The translations under genes were made by a program, and so were the position numbers. DNA of 64,000 bases from Micromonospora ureilytica (GTDB taxonomy: Bacteria; Actinomycetota; Actinomycetes; Mycobacteriales; Micromonosporaceae), in the NCBI RefSeq assembly GCF_015751765.1, contig NZ_JADOTX010000001.1, positions 2,294,001 through 2,358,000 of the forward strand. The letters are read 5' to 3'. Shown one piece after another: positions 42,844 through 51,324 of this stretch (the first letter of the stretch is position 1; each line of letters starts with the position of its first letter). Under the pieces are notes generated by a model that was given only the letters and a program-made list of their open reading frames with translations, ran no database searches and was not told the DNA's origin.

Positions 42844-43350
42844 GTGAGCCAGGAGACCGCCGACGAAGCGAGCCGGGGCGCGGGATCGGGACGATCGGCC
42901 CGAGTGTTGGACGAGGTCGACAGGCGGATCCTCGACGAGCTGGTCCGCGACGCCCGGACGTCGGTGCGCACCCTGGCCGAGCGCATCCACATCTCCCGCA
43001 CGAACGCGTACGCCCGGGTGGAGCGGTTGCTCCGCGACGGGGTGATCACCGGGTTCCGGGCTCAGGTGGCGCCCGAGGCGGCCGGGCTGGGCACCTCGGC
43101 GTACATCGCCCTGACAATTGAGCAGAACACCTGGCGGGAGGTGTCGGCCGAGCTGGCCCGGGTGCGCTACATCGAGCACGCCGCGCTGCTCAGCGGCGAG
43201 CACGACGTGCTGGCCCTGGTTCGGGCGCCGGACAACGCCGCCCTGCGGGACGTGGTGCTCGACCGGGTGCAGCGCATCGCCGGGGTGCTGTCGACGCGGT
43301 CGTGGTTGGTCTTCGAGGAGTTCGACGGGACGCAGAGCCCGTGGCAGTAG
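42844..43350 (+). CDS. bkdR: Lrp/AsnC family regulator, likely controls bkd
   Basis: A 168-residue regulator. The N-terminal winged helix-turn-helix reads LDEVDRRILDELVRDARTSV (about 22-41), then ERIHISRTNAYARVERLL. The C-terminal RAM ligand-binding domain has AYIALTIEQNTWREV, LSGEHDVLALVRAPD and RSWLVFEEF. It starts with GTG at 42844 behind GGAGGG. It is divergent from bkdABC and shares a 105-base promoter region. In Streptomyces and Pseudomonas a divergent Lrp-type BkdR senses branched-chain amino or keto acids and controls bkd. That role here rests on position and family. Confidence 0.88.
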   Translation: MSQETADEASRGAGSGRSARVLDEVDRRILDELVRDARTSVRTLAERIHISRTNAYARVERLLRDGVITGFRAQVAPEAAGLGTSAYIALTIEQNTWREVSAELARVRYIEHAALLSGEHDVLALVRAPDNAALRDVVLDRVQRIAGVLSTRSWLVFEEFDGTQSPWQ

Positions 43351-43425
43351 CGCCATAACACGAACCAGATGACAAAACACCCGAGGTGGCTGTTTCGGGG
43401 ATAAATACGCCTTACGCTCCGCGAC

Positions 43426-45582
43426 GTGGTTATCGCAAACGAGTTGTGGACACAGGCCAGGGCCGTCGCCGCCCCGCCGCCACCGCCCGCGTCGGCGACG
43501 CCGGCCGGCGCGCGCTCCTTCCGCGGGGACATCGAGGGCATGCGGGCCGTGGCCGTGCTGCTGGTGCTTCTCGGCCACGCCGGAGTCCCCCACCTGCCCG
43601 CCGGCTTCGTCGGCGTGGACGTGTTCTTCGTGATCTCCGGCTTCCTCATCACCGGTCTGCTACTCGAAGAGCTCGACCAGCGGGGACGGCTCTCGCTCAC
43701 CACCTTCTACGCCCGACGGGCGAAGCGCCTCCTGCCCGCCGCCGCGACGGTGCTCGTCGCCACCCTCGTGCTGACCTACTTCTTCCTGCCGCGCGGCCGC
43801 TGGTCCACGACAGCCTGGGACGTCATCGCCAGCGCCTGCTACGCCATGAACTGGCGGATGGCCGGGCAATCCGTCGACTACGTCGCCGCCAACAACGCCC
43901 CGAGCATCGCCCAACACTTCTGGTCCCTCGCCGTCGAGGAGCAGTTCTACCTCGTCTGGCCACTGCTGCTGCTCACCCTCGGCTGGTTCGCCCGCCGTCG
44001 CGGACGGGGTCACCGCGGCCTCTACCTGCTCGGGCTCACGCTGATCGCGGTCCCCTCGTTCGCCTGGGCGCTGTACGTCTCGCCGACCGACCCGTCGGCG
44101 TACTACGTCACGACGACCCGGATGTGGGAGTTGGCTCTCGGCGGTGCCGTCGCCGTCACGGCGGCCCGGCTGGGCCGGTCTCCGCGTGTGGTGGCCGTGC
44201 CGCTGGCCTGGGCCGGGCTGCTCGCCGTCGGCGCGTCGGCCGCGCTGATCGGCTCGACGGCCGGCTTCCCCGGGTACGCCGCGCTCGGCCCCACCCTCGG
44301 CACCGCCGCCGTGATCGCGTTCGGCCCGGCGGCCGGCCGCGCCGGACCTGCGCTGCTGCTGGGCCGACAACCACTGCGCTACGTCGGTGGGATCTCCTAC
44401 TCCCTCTACCTGTGGCACTGGCCGGTGCTGATCGCCGCGCGGGCGCAGTTCGGGGAACTCGGCGTCGGTGCCGCGCTCGCGGTCGTCGCCGTCTCGACGA
44501 TCCCCGCCGCGCTGACATACCACCTCGTCGAGAATCCGGTGCGCCGGTCACCGACCCTCACCCACCAGCCATCCGTCGCCCTGCGCGTCGGCGCCGTGTG
44601 CACCGGCGCCGCCGCGCTGGCCGGTCTGGCGTTCCAGCTGGCCATCCCCTCGACGGACGGCCCGGCTCCTGCCTCGACGGTCATCATGGGCCAGGTCCCC
44701 GGTGCCAGCACGCAGGCGGCGCCGCCGCCCGCGCCCGGCGCCGTGGCTCTCGGCTCCTCGCCCCGCACCAGCCGCGCCGGGGTACCCGTCGACCGGGTCG
44801 ACTCGATCATCCCCAACCCCGCGGCGGCGGCTCGGGACGCGCCGCTGTTGCAGCCGCCGAAGAGTTGCCACGTGTCGCTGGAATCCTCGACCCCGGAGGT
44901 GTGCGTCTACGGCAAGGAGGACGCGCCGACCAGGATCGCGCTCGTCGGCGACTCCCACGCCGACCACTGGGTACCCGCCATGCGGCGCGCCGCGGAGACG
45001 AACGGCTGGCGCCTCGAGACCTACACCAAGGGCGGCTGCCCGTTCCTGACGGCCGAGATCCTCCAGAATGACCGGCCCTACACCTCCTGCACGGAGTGGA
45101 ACCGGAAGGTGCGGGAGGGACTGCTCGGCGGGAACCGCCCCGATCTCGTGATCGTCACCAACGCCGAGTACCCGGTCAGAGGCGAGCCGGGGCGGTCCGC
45201 GATGGCCCGCGAGATGAGGAAGACGTGGAGCGGCATGGTCGCGGAGAAGATTCCGGTGGTGGTGCTGCGGGACACGCCGCTGCACCTCAACGACATCGCC
45301 GAGTGTGTGTCCAAGAACCCGAAACGCCTGACGACGTGCGCCAATCCCCGAGACGAGGCCCTCGGCCGTGGGGGCGGTCCCGCTCAGGAGGAGGCGCTCG
45401 ACGGACTCGTCGGCGTCCGTCTGGTCGACCTGAACGACTGGATCTGCCCCGCGGACCGCTGTGCCCCCGTCATCGGAGGCGTCCTCGTCTGGCGCGACGC
45501 GCACCACCTGAGCGCCACCTACTCGTCGACTCTCGCAGGGCCGCTGGGCACCGTGCTCAAGCCCGTGATCGCCGCGCTGTGA
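43426..45582 (+). CDS. OafA/YrhL-type membrane acyltransferase with C-terminal SGNH domain
   Basis: A 718-residue two-domain enzyme. Residues about 30-400 form an acyltransferase-3 membrane domain with ten or so helices. It includes DIEGMRAVAVLLVLLGHAG with the catalytic His, GFVGVDVFFVISGFLI, RRAKRLLPA, and FWSLAVEEQFYLVWPLLL. A Pro/Ala-rich linker (about 415-460) leads to an extracytoplasmic SGNH domain with GDSHADHW, Ser at about 508, and DAHHLS near 690. Such enzymes O-acetylate surface sugars: the membrane part brings acetyl groups across and the SGNH part transfers them. The GTG start at 43426 lies downstream of a low-GC promoter patch. The substrate is not identifiable. It stands alone. 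Confidence 0.92.
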   Translation: MVIANELWTQARAVAAPPPPPASATPAGARSFRGDIEGMRAVAVLLVLLGHAGVPHLPAGFVGVDVFFVISGFLITGLLLEELDQRGRLSLTTFYARRAKRLLPAAATVLVATLVLTYFFLPRGRWSTTAWDVIASACYAMNWRMAGQSVDYVAANNAPSIAQHFWSLAVEEQFYLVWPLLLLTLGWFARRRGRGHRGLYLLGLTLIAVPSFAWALYVSPTDPSAYYVTTTRMWELALGGAVAVTAARLGRSPRVVAVPLAWAGLLAVGASAALIGSTAGFPGYAALGPTLGTAAVIAFGPAAGRAGPALLLGRQPLRYVGGISYSLYLWHWPVLIAARAQFGELGVGAALAVVAVSTIPAALTYHLVENPVRRSPTLTHQPSVALRVGAVCTGAAALAGLAFQLAIPSTDGPAPASTVIMGQVPGASTQAAPPPAPGAVALGSSPRTSRAGVPVDRVDSIIPNPAAAARDAPLLQPPKSCHVSLESSTPEVCVYGKEDAPTRIALVGDSHADHWVPAMRRAAETNGWRLETYTKGGCPFLTAEILQNDRPYTSCTEWNRKVREGLLGGNRPDLVIVTNAEYPVRGEPGRSAMAREMRKTWSGMVAEKIPVVVLRDTPLHLNDIAECVSKNPKRLTTCANPRDEALGRGGGPAQEEALDGLVGVRLVDLNDWICPADRCAPVIGGVLVWRDAHHLSATYSSTLAGPLGTVLKPVIAAL

Positions 45583-45604
45583 CCTCCACGGTCGGCCGGA
45601 AGGC

Positions 45605-46576
45605 TCACCGCTCGGGCGGGGCCTCCAGGCCGTCGCGGTCGGCCAGTTGCAGCAGGGGCTCCAGCGAGTGCCGGTCACCGTCCAGGCCGGCGTGCGGGTC
45701 GCCGCGCTCGGCGAACCGGGCCGGCATGCTGAGCACGTCGAAGTCCTCCGGGCGGACCTGGTCCAGCTCCGACCAGTCCAGGGGTGCGGAGACCAGCGCG
45801 GCCGGCGTGGGCCGGATCGAGTACGCCGAGGTCACCGTGTGGTCCCGGGCCATCTGGTTGTAGTCGACGAAGACCGGCCGGTCCCGCTGCTCACGCCACC
45901 AGGTGGTGGTGACCAGGTCCGGCAGCCGGCGCTGCATCTCCCGGCCCAGCGCGAGCACCGCCCGACGGCAGTCACCGAAGCTCCACCGCGGCTCGATCGA
46001 CAGGTAGACGTGCAGGCCCCGACCGCCGGTGGTCTTCGGGTAGCCGGTCATGCCCAGCTCGGCGAGGAACGCCCGCACCTCGTGCGCCACCGGCACCACC
46101 TGCTCGAAGCCGACGCCGGGCATCGGGTCCAGGTCGATGCGCAGCTGGTCGGGGCGTTCCACGTCGGCGGCGGTGACCGGCCACGGGTGGAACCGCAGGG
46201 TGCCCAGGTTGGCGGCCCAGATGACCACGGCCAGCTCGCTCGGCGCGACCTCGTCGGCGGTGCGGCCACTGGGGAAGGTGATGTGCGCGGTCCGCACCCA
46301 CTCGGGCGCTCCCGCCGGCAGCCGCTTCTGGTAGAACGCGTCGCCTCGGTTGGTCTGCCGGGTGGCGATCGTCGCGCCCTCGAACACGCCCCGGGGCCAG
46401 CGTTCCAGCATGGTCGGCCGATCCCGCAGCGCGCGCAGGATGCCGTCACCCACCGCCAGGAAGTAGCGGACCACGTCCAGCTTGGTCAGCCCTCGCTCCG
46501 GAAAGTACGGCTTGTCGGGGCTGGAGACGCGGACCAGCCGCTCCCCCACCTGGATCTCCTCCGCCGCCGTGGCCAC
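45605..46576 (-). CDS. LigD-type NHEJ polymerase/primase domain protein
   Basis: A 323-residue stand-alone homologue of the polymerase domain of LigD, the archaeo-eukaryotic primase fold used in bacterial non-homologous end joining. Recognisable parts are VRVSSPDKPYFPERGLTKLD at the start, RGDAFYQKRLP, the metal-binding LRIDLDPMPG, TGGRGLHVYLSIEPR with the conserved His, and VFVDYNQMARDHTVTSAYSIRPTP. There is no ligase or nuclease domain here, so these would come from separate proteins, as is usual in Micromonospora relatives. The GTG at 46576 is chosen because homology begins just after it; the ribosome site is weak. No ku gene is adjacent. Confidence 0.88.
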   Translation of the reverse strand: MATAAEEIQVGERLVRVSSPDKPYFPERGLTKLDVVRYFLAVGDGILRALRDRPTMLERWPRGVFEGATIATRQTNRGDAFYQKRLPAGAPEWVRTAHITFPSGRTADEVAPSELAVVIWAANLGTLRFHPWPVTAADVERPDQLRIDLDPMPGVGFEQVVPVAHEVRAFLAELGMTGYPKTTGGRGLHVYLSIEPRWSFGDCRRAVLALGREMQRRLPDLVTTTWWREQRDRPVFVDYNQMARDHTVTSAYSIRPTPAALVSAPLDWSELDQVRPEDFDVLSMPARFAERGDPHAGLDGDRHSLEPLLQLADRDGLEAPPER

Positions 46577-46710
46577 GCCCCGAGGGTACGCGGCGGTCGG
46601 GTGATCAGCGGGGCACCGACCACGATCAGCGCTGTCCCGAACCCGACGGCACCGCCAGGCACCGACTGGCGTCGATTCCACCTCTTGACCCGGTCGGGCA
46701 GGATGGCGTC

Positions 46711-47982
46711 GTGCGCCAGCAGAAGACCGGATCGGGCGGGGCACCCACCGTCCGGATCGACGACGCGTCGACCGAGGACATCCCCGCCCTGCTCGCCCTC
46801 GACGCGCTCTGTTTCCCGCCCGGCGACCCGGCGTACGAGCCAGCGGCGCCGAACGAGATCGAGAACGGCGTCACGGCCGGGCACGTCCGGGTGGTCCGCG
46901 CCGGCACGGAGATCGTCGGCTTCCTCCAGTACGAGTTGCCGAGCGCCCATCACCTCTATCTGAGTGGGCTCGGGGTGCACCCGGATCAGCGGCGCACCGG
47001 TGTGGGTGCGGCACTGCTCGACGACTTCGTGGCCCGGGCACGGGCGGTGGGGGCGCAGCCCCACCCGACCATCTCCACGGTGACCAGCCCGGAGAACCTG
47101 GCCATGCTCGGGTTGCTGCTGTCCCGCGGGTTCGTCGTGCGCACCATCGTGTCGGGCTACTTCGGCCCGGGACGCGACCGCTACTACTGCCAGCACAAGT
47201 CACGGGTGGAGTACGTCGACGCCGACGAGCGCTATCTGATCCCGGTTGCCGCGTCGGCGCAGATCGCCACCCTGCTGGCCGGCGAGCAGAACGTCATCAC
47301 GGGACTGGTGAACCTGCCCGCCGGGCCGGCCCTGGAGCTGTCCCGGTTCGAGAAGGAAGACTTCGCGGCCCTGCAGTCCGACGAGAGCGCCGCCGGGATC
47401 ACCTTCGCCAGCGGCATCCTGGCCTCGATCGCGTTCGTGCTCGGCCTGTCGTTCGCCTCCCCGGCCTATCCCGATGGGGTACGGGTGCTGCTGATGTGCT
47501 CGGCCCTGGCCACCACCGCGTCGCTGATCATCTATGCCAACACCTCCGGTGAGCTGGCCCGACTGCGAACCAACAGCTTTGGCCGGTACACAAAGTGGGG
47601 CAACGTGCTGTCGGAGTTCGGCGGTGTCTTCCCCTTCCTCATCGCCCTACCGGTCACCTTCGCGAAGATCACCTCCTCGGTGGGCGTGGCCCTGGCGGCC
47701 GCGGCCCTCTTCGGCGCCGCCCTGCTCGTCTACGACCGGTCGACCTTCGCCATCTCGGCGCGCTTTCGACAAACCGTCAGCACGACCGCCCTGTCCGTCT
47801 TCGTCGCCGCCACGCCGGTGCTGGGCGTCCTCGCGGTACGCCACTCCGCTCCGACGGTCCCCTGGGCCTGGACGGGAGCGGTACTCCTGGCCCTGGCCGC
47901 CCAGTCCTTCACCTACCTCTTCCGTCGGCGCGACGAGTCCACACCCCAGGCGGGGCCGCGTCCCTGGCAGAGCCGCCGCTAG
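46711..47982 (+). CDS. GNAT acetyltransferase fused to a membrane domain
   Basis: A 423-residue protein in two parts. Residues about 14-165 form a GNAT domain with the acetyl-CoA loop GVHPDQRRTGVGAALL, preceded by a strand HHLYLSGL and followed by a second strand with RGFVVRTIVSGYFG. A short Asp/Glu/Arg-rich middle follows (about 170-225). The C-terminal part (about 228-410) has six hydrophobic segments, for example ASIAFVLGLSFASP, VLLMCSALATTASLIIYA, GVFPFLIALPVTFAKI and VGVALAAAALFGAALLVYD. The GTG start at 46711 follows AGGATGG. The frame is continuous with even base usage, so this is a real fusion rather than a sequencing error. I know no named family with this exact layout. A membrane-tethered acetyltransferase is likely. 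Confidence 0.78.
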   Translation: MRQQKTGSGGAPTVRIDDASTEDIPALLALDALCFPPGDPAYEPAAPNEIENGVTAGHVRVVRAGTEIVGFLQYELPSAHHLYLSGLGVHPDQRRTGVGAALLDDFVARARAVGAQPHPTISTVTSPENLAMLGLLLSRGFVVRTIVSGYFGPGRDRYYCQHKSRVEYVDADERYLIPVAASAQIATLLAGEQNVITGLVNLPAGPALELSRFEKEDFAALQSDESAAGITFASGILASIAFVLGLSFASPAYPDGVRVLLMCSALATTASLIIYANTSGELARLRTNSFGRYTKWGNVLSEFGGVFPFLIALPVTFAKITSSVGVALAAAALFGAALLVYDRSTFAISARFRQTVSTTALSVFVAATPVLGVLAVRHSAPTVPWAWTGAVLLALAAQSFTYLFRRRDESTPQAGPRPWQSRR

Positions 47983-48027
47983 GCAGCGGTCCGATTACCG
48001 GACGCTCGTGCCGGGTAGGGGGGCGGC

Positions 48028-48759
48028 ATGGCGGAACTGGCAACCCTCTGGATCGTCCGGCACGGCGAGAGCACCGCGAACGTCGCGGCGACGCGGGCCG
48101 AGGCGTCGGGCGCGGAGCTGATCGACCTCACCCACCGCGACGCCGACGTGCCGCTCTCCGCGACCGGCGAGGATCAGGCTCGGGCGACCGGCCGGTGGCT
48201 GGCCGACCTGCCGGATGCGAAGCGCCCGGATGTGGCGGTGGTGTCGCCGTACCTGCGCGCGGTGCAGACCTCTCGGCTGGCCCTGGCCGGCACCGACATT
48301 CCCGTCCACCGCGACGAGCGGCTGCGCGACCGGGAGCTGGGCATTCTCGACGGGCTGACCGGGCACGGGGTGCGGCGGCGGCACCCGGACGAGGCCGACC
48401 GTCGGGAGCGGTTGGGCAAGTTCTACTACCGGCCGCCAGGCGGGGAGTCCTGGACGGACGTGGCGTTGCGGCTGCGGACGCTGCTGGGCGACCTGCGCCG
48501 CGACCACGAGGGTTGCCGGGTGCTGCTCTTCGGACACGACGCGCTGGTCTTCCTGCTTCGCTATCTGGTGGAGGGGTTGACCGAGGACGAGCTGATGGCG
48601 CTCACCCGGCAGGACGTGATCGCCAACTGTTCGATCACCGAGTGGTCGGCGGACGGCGAGGAACGACTGAGGCTCACCGCCTTCAACGATGTCGAGCACC
48701 TGCGTCAGCAGGGCGCCCAGCCCACCAGGGAGGACGAGATCCATGCCGAGCCGGTCTGA
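48028..48759 (+). CDS. Histidine phosphatase family protein (phosphoglycerate mutase-like)
   Basis: A 243-residue protein. The catalytic RHGE is at residues 11-14 in LWIVRHGESTAN, and the second histidine lies in VLLFGHDALVF. LSATGEDQARATGRWL and SPYLRAVQTSRLAL are typical branch-1 motifs. The acidic partner is in RDRELGILDGL. The substrate cannot be told; many actinobacterial members act on small phosphates or as phosphoserine phosphatases. Its last 17 bases overlap the start of the next gene, implying coupled translation with the NAD(P)HX dehydratase. Confidence 0.9.
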   Translation: MAELATLWIVRHGESTANVAATRAEASGAELIDLTHRDADVPLSATGEDQARATGRWLADLPDAKRPDVAVVSPYLRAVQTSRLALAGTDIPVHRDERLRDRELGILDGLTGHGVRRRHPDEADRRERLGKFYYRPPGGESWTDVALRLRTLLGDLRRDHEGCRVLLFGHDALVFLLRYLVEGLTEDELMALTRQDVIANCSITEWSADGEERLRLTAFNDVEHLRQQGAQPTREDEIHAEPV

Positions 48760-49612
48760 GGTGAAGGTGATCACGCCGGGGCTGCTGCGGGACTGGGCGC
48801 TGCCGGTGCCGGTCGGCGGGAAGGAGAGCCGGGGCACCGTGCTGGTGGTCGGCGGCTCCCGCTTCACGCCGGGCGCGGTGCTGCTCGCCGGGGTGGCCGC
48901 GTTGCGCGCCGGCGCCGGGGTGCTCCAACTCGCCGCCGCCGAGTCCACCGCCGCCGCCCTGAGCATCCAGGTGCCCGAGGCGCTCGTGGTCGGCCTGCCG
49001 GAGACCGCCGACGGCGCGGTGGCCGCCGACCGGGACGGCCAGCTCGGCGAGCTGGTCGCGCAGGCCGACGTGGTGACCCTCGGCCCCGGCCTGAAGGCGA
49101 TCGACGAGACCAACCGCCTGTTGGGCCTGGTCCTGGAGGCGGCCCGTCCGGATACGTCGCTGGTGCTCGACGCGTACGCCCTCGGTGCGCTCAGCCACGC
49201 ACCGGACCTGCTGGTCGGCTCGGGTCGGCCCGTGGTGCTCACCCCCAACGTCACCGAGGCCGGGCACCTGCTCGGGCGGGACCCGGGCGACGACCTGGAC
49301 GCCGAGGCGGCCGAGTTGGCCGCCCGGTACGAGGCGGTCGTGTCGCTGTACGGGCACGTGGCTGCCCCGGACGGGCGGGGTTGGCGGGAGGAGAGCGGCG
49401 ACGCCGGGCTGGGCACCTCGGGCAGCGGGGACGTGCTCGCCGGGTTGTTGGCCGGGCTGCTGTCCCGGGGTGCCGACCCGGCGCAGGCGGCCTGCTGGGG
49501 CTCGTTCGCCCACTCGGTAAGTGGCCAGCGGCTGATCCCCCGCTACGGCCGGATCGGCTTTCTGGCTCGGGAACTGCTCGACGAGATCCCCCGCACACTG
49601 GCCATGGTCTGA
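48743..49612 (+). CDS. nnrD: ADP-dependent NAD(P)H-hydrate dehydratase
   Basis: A 289-residue ribokinase-like enzyme that repairs hydrated NADH and NADPH using ADP. It shows SRGTVLVVGGSRFTPGAVLLAG at the N-terminus, DVVTLGPGLKAIDE, VVLTPNVTEAGHLLG and the C-terminal nucleotide and catalytic loop LGTSGSGDVLAGLLAGLL, in which the usual GTGGTGD appears as GTSGSGD. The ATG at 48743 has GGGAGGACGAG upstream and overlaps the previous gene by 17 bases. The epimerase domain (NnrE) is not fused here, unlike the bifunctional Nnr of many bacteria, so it must be encoded elsewhere. It is somewhat shorter than average. Confidence 0.88.
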   Translation: MPSRSEVKVITPGLLRDWALPVPVGGKESRGTVLVVGGSRFTPGAVLLAGVAALRAGAGVLQLAAAESTAAALSIQVPEALVVGLPETADGAVAADRDGQLGELVAQADVVTLGPGLKAIDETNRLLGLVLEAARPDTSLVLDAYALGALSHAPDLLVGSGRPVVLTPNVTEAGHLLGRDPGDDLDAEAAELAARYEAVVSLYGHVAAPDGRGWREESGDAGLGTSGSGDVLAGLLAGLLSRGADPAQAACWGSFAHSVSGQRLIPRYGRIGFLARELLDEIPRTLAMV

Positions 49613-49691
49613 GACGTTTTCACCTGTTTCCGCAATGGGCGTGGGGGTACCGGAACTCCACCAGCCGAGACTTTTCAGGGAGGTCACACCG

Positions 49692-50192
49692 GTGTCGACC
49701 GATGCCATCGTCCTGCTCAAAGAGGACCACAAGGAAATGCGCCGCCTGTTCAAGGCCTTCCAGGACGCCGAGGAGGGGCCGGCGAGCCAGCGGCAGAAGC
49801 TGGTGGACCAGATCCTGGAGGCACTGACAGTGCACACCTATCTGGAGAACGAGGTGATGTACCCGGAGGTCCGCCGGCTGCTGCCCGACCTGGAGGACGA
49901 CATCCTCGAGTCGTACGAGGAACACCACGTCGCCGATGTGCTCTGCGCCGAGCTGGCCAGTATGGACGCCGACGACGAGCGGTTCAACGCCAAGACGACA
50001 GTGTTGATCGAGAACGTCACCCACCACGTCGAGGAGGAAGAGGAGGAGTGGTTCCCCAAGGTCCGCGACGCGCTGGGCCGCAAGCAGCTGCAGGAGATCG
50101 GCGAGAAGATGATCGCGCTGCGCGCGGACGCGCCGCGTACCCCCACCGCGCCGAAGGCGATCAAGAAGGCGCTCGATGCGGTGACGGCCTGA
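49692..50192 (+). CDS. Hemerythrin HHE-domain protein
   Basis: A 166-residue helical protein with a hemerythrin-like di-iron site. Candidate ligands are H in KEDHKEMRR, H and E in LTVHTYLENEVMYPE, HH in YEEHHVADV, and HH and E in VTHHVEEEEEEWFP, in the order and spacing of HHE proteins. The acidic run before EWFPKV is typical. The C-terminal tail is basic and Ala/Pro-rich. These proteins bind oxygen or nitric oxide, or store iron; which applies is unknown. The GTG at 49692 lies behind GGGAGGT. A strong terminator follows. Confidence 0.88.
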   Translation: MSTDAIVLLKEDHKEMRRLFKAFQDAEEGPASQRQKLVDQILEALTVHTYLENEVMYPEVRRLLPDLEDDILESYEEHHVADVLCAELASMDADDERFNAKTTVLIENVTHHVEEEEEEWFPKVRDALGRKQLQEIGEKMIALRADAPRTPTAPKAIKKALDAVTA

Positions 50193-50207
50193 GGCACCCG
50201 CTCACAC

Positions 50208-50238
50208 CGAAGGGCCCGGCATCATGCCGGGCCCTTCG
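50208..50238. terminator. 15-bp perfect hairpin between hemerythrin and SDR genes
   Basis: Arms 50208-50222 and 50224-50238 are exact complements around a single base, so the real RNA loop would be four to six bases. It lies between two convergent genes and works in both directions. Confidence 0.9.
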
Positions 50239-50252
50239 TCGTGCACCACGGG

Positions 50253-51059
50253 TCAGTTCCCCGATCCCGGCTCGGCCATCCGGCGGTGCTGCTCGGACTT
50301 GAGCTTGTCCGGAATGATCTTGCCGGCGGCGGTCTGCATCTTGTTCATCAGCGAGCCCGCGGTGACCGTCTGGTCACCCTTCATCATCGCCTCGAAGCCC
50401 TGCGCGGCGACCTTCGCCGGGTCGTCCTTCCGGCCCGAGCCCACCCGGGTGTCCTCCATGTCGGCCCGGTCGAAGAACTCCGTGTCGGTCGGGCCGGGCA
50501 TCAGCGCGGTCACCGTGACGCCGGTGTCCTTCAACTCGTTGCGCAGCGCCTCGGCGAAGGACTGCACGAACGACTTCGACGCGTTGTAGACCGCCTGGAA
50601 CGGCCCCGGCATGGTGGAGGCGATCGACGAGGTGAAGAGGACCCGGCCCGCGCCCCGCTCGACCATCCCGGGCAGCAGCCGCTTCGCCAGGTGCACCGTC
50701 GAGCGCACGTTGAGGTCGACGATCTCCAGCTCGTCGGCGAGGTCGGTGCCGCCGACGAAGGCGCCACCGGCGCCCCGACCGGCGTTGAGCGCCAGCGCGT
50801 CCAGCGGCCGGCCGGTCGCGGTGACGGCGGCCACCAGCTCCGTCACGCCCTGCTCGCGGGCCAGGTCGACGCGGACCGACCAGACCTGCGGGCCGCCGTC
50901 ACGGCGCAGCTTCTGTGCCGCCAGTTCGATGCCGTCGTCCTCGGCGGCGATGACCAGGTCGAAGCCGTGCTCGACGAACTGCGCCGCCAGCTCGTACCCG
51001 ATCCCGCTGGAGGCCCCGGTCACCAGGGCGAGGGGCCGGTCGGAGGTGGGTGTGTTCAT
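50253..51059 (-). CDS. Short-chain dehydrogenase/reductase
   Basis: A 268-residue classical SDR. The cofactor motif is TGASSGIG (14-21), then [10 protein letters not shown], and the catalytic Ser in [12 protein letters not shown] with YNASK providing Tyr and Lys. [12 protein letters not shown] follows the active site. An unusual basic and Met-rich C-terminal tail (about 215-268, with [22 protein letters not shown]) is typical of actinobacterial SDRs annotated as ketoacyl or sugar-alcohol reductases; the substrate is unknown. ATG at 51059 has GAAGGAG upstream. The gene converges with the hemerythrin gene and is divergent from glyA. Confidence 0.9.
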   Translation of the reverse strand: MNTPTSDRPLALVTGASSGIGYELAAQFVEHGFDLVIAAEDDGIELAAQKLRRDGGPQVWSVRVDLAREQGVTELVAAVTATGRPLDALALNAGRGAGGAFVGGTDLADELEIVDLNVRSTVHLAKRLLPGMVERGAGRVLFTSSIASTMPGPFQAVYNASKSFVQSFAEALRNELKDTGVTVTALMPGPTDTEFFDRADMEDTRVGSGRKDDPAKVAAQGFEAMMKGDQTVTAGSLMNKMQTAAGKIIPDKLKSEQHRRMAEPGSGN

Positions 51060-51215
51060 GATCTTGACTCCTTCTGTGCGAACCGTTCGGACCCTGGCCG
51101 CACCGCGGCGGTGCGGTGGTCACCTACCGAGTGCCCCGCGACGGACCGCGCAATCCCGTCGGCGGGTCGACTCCCGGAGGGCGGCCCGAACGGCCAGACC
51201 CGGCCCGGTAGGATC

Positions 51216-51300
51216 AGCGCAGGCCGTTACTGGCGCGTGGGGATGGACAACCATCGGGGAGCGGCCTCGTCACGTGGACGTTTGCCGAGCGCCTGGGCCT
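51216..51300 (+). ncRNA. ZTP riboswitch (pfl motif) upstream of glyA
   Basis: The leader shows the conserved pfl pieces in order: GGCCGTTACTGGCG at about 51222-51235, a short G-rich stem strand, AACCATCGGGGAGCG at about 51249-51263, a variable hairpin, and a final GCGCCTGGGC at about 51289-51298. The ribosome site GGAGG at 51317-51321 follows, before the glyA start at 51325. ZTP signals low folate; pfl RNAs commonly sit before glyA, folD and purine genes in actinobacteria. Whether control is by termination or ribosome masking is not decided by the sequence. Confidence 0.85.
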
Positions 51301-51324
51301 TCCCGCACGTCTGTTGGAGGTCGC

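Noticed and set aside
51076..51086. Short palindrome near the SDR start (CGAACCGTTCG)
   Set aside because: It resembles half of a LexA-type site, but the spacing of a LexA box (GAAC-N4-GTTC) is not met; too short to claim.
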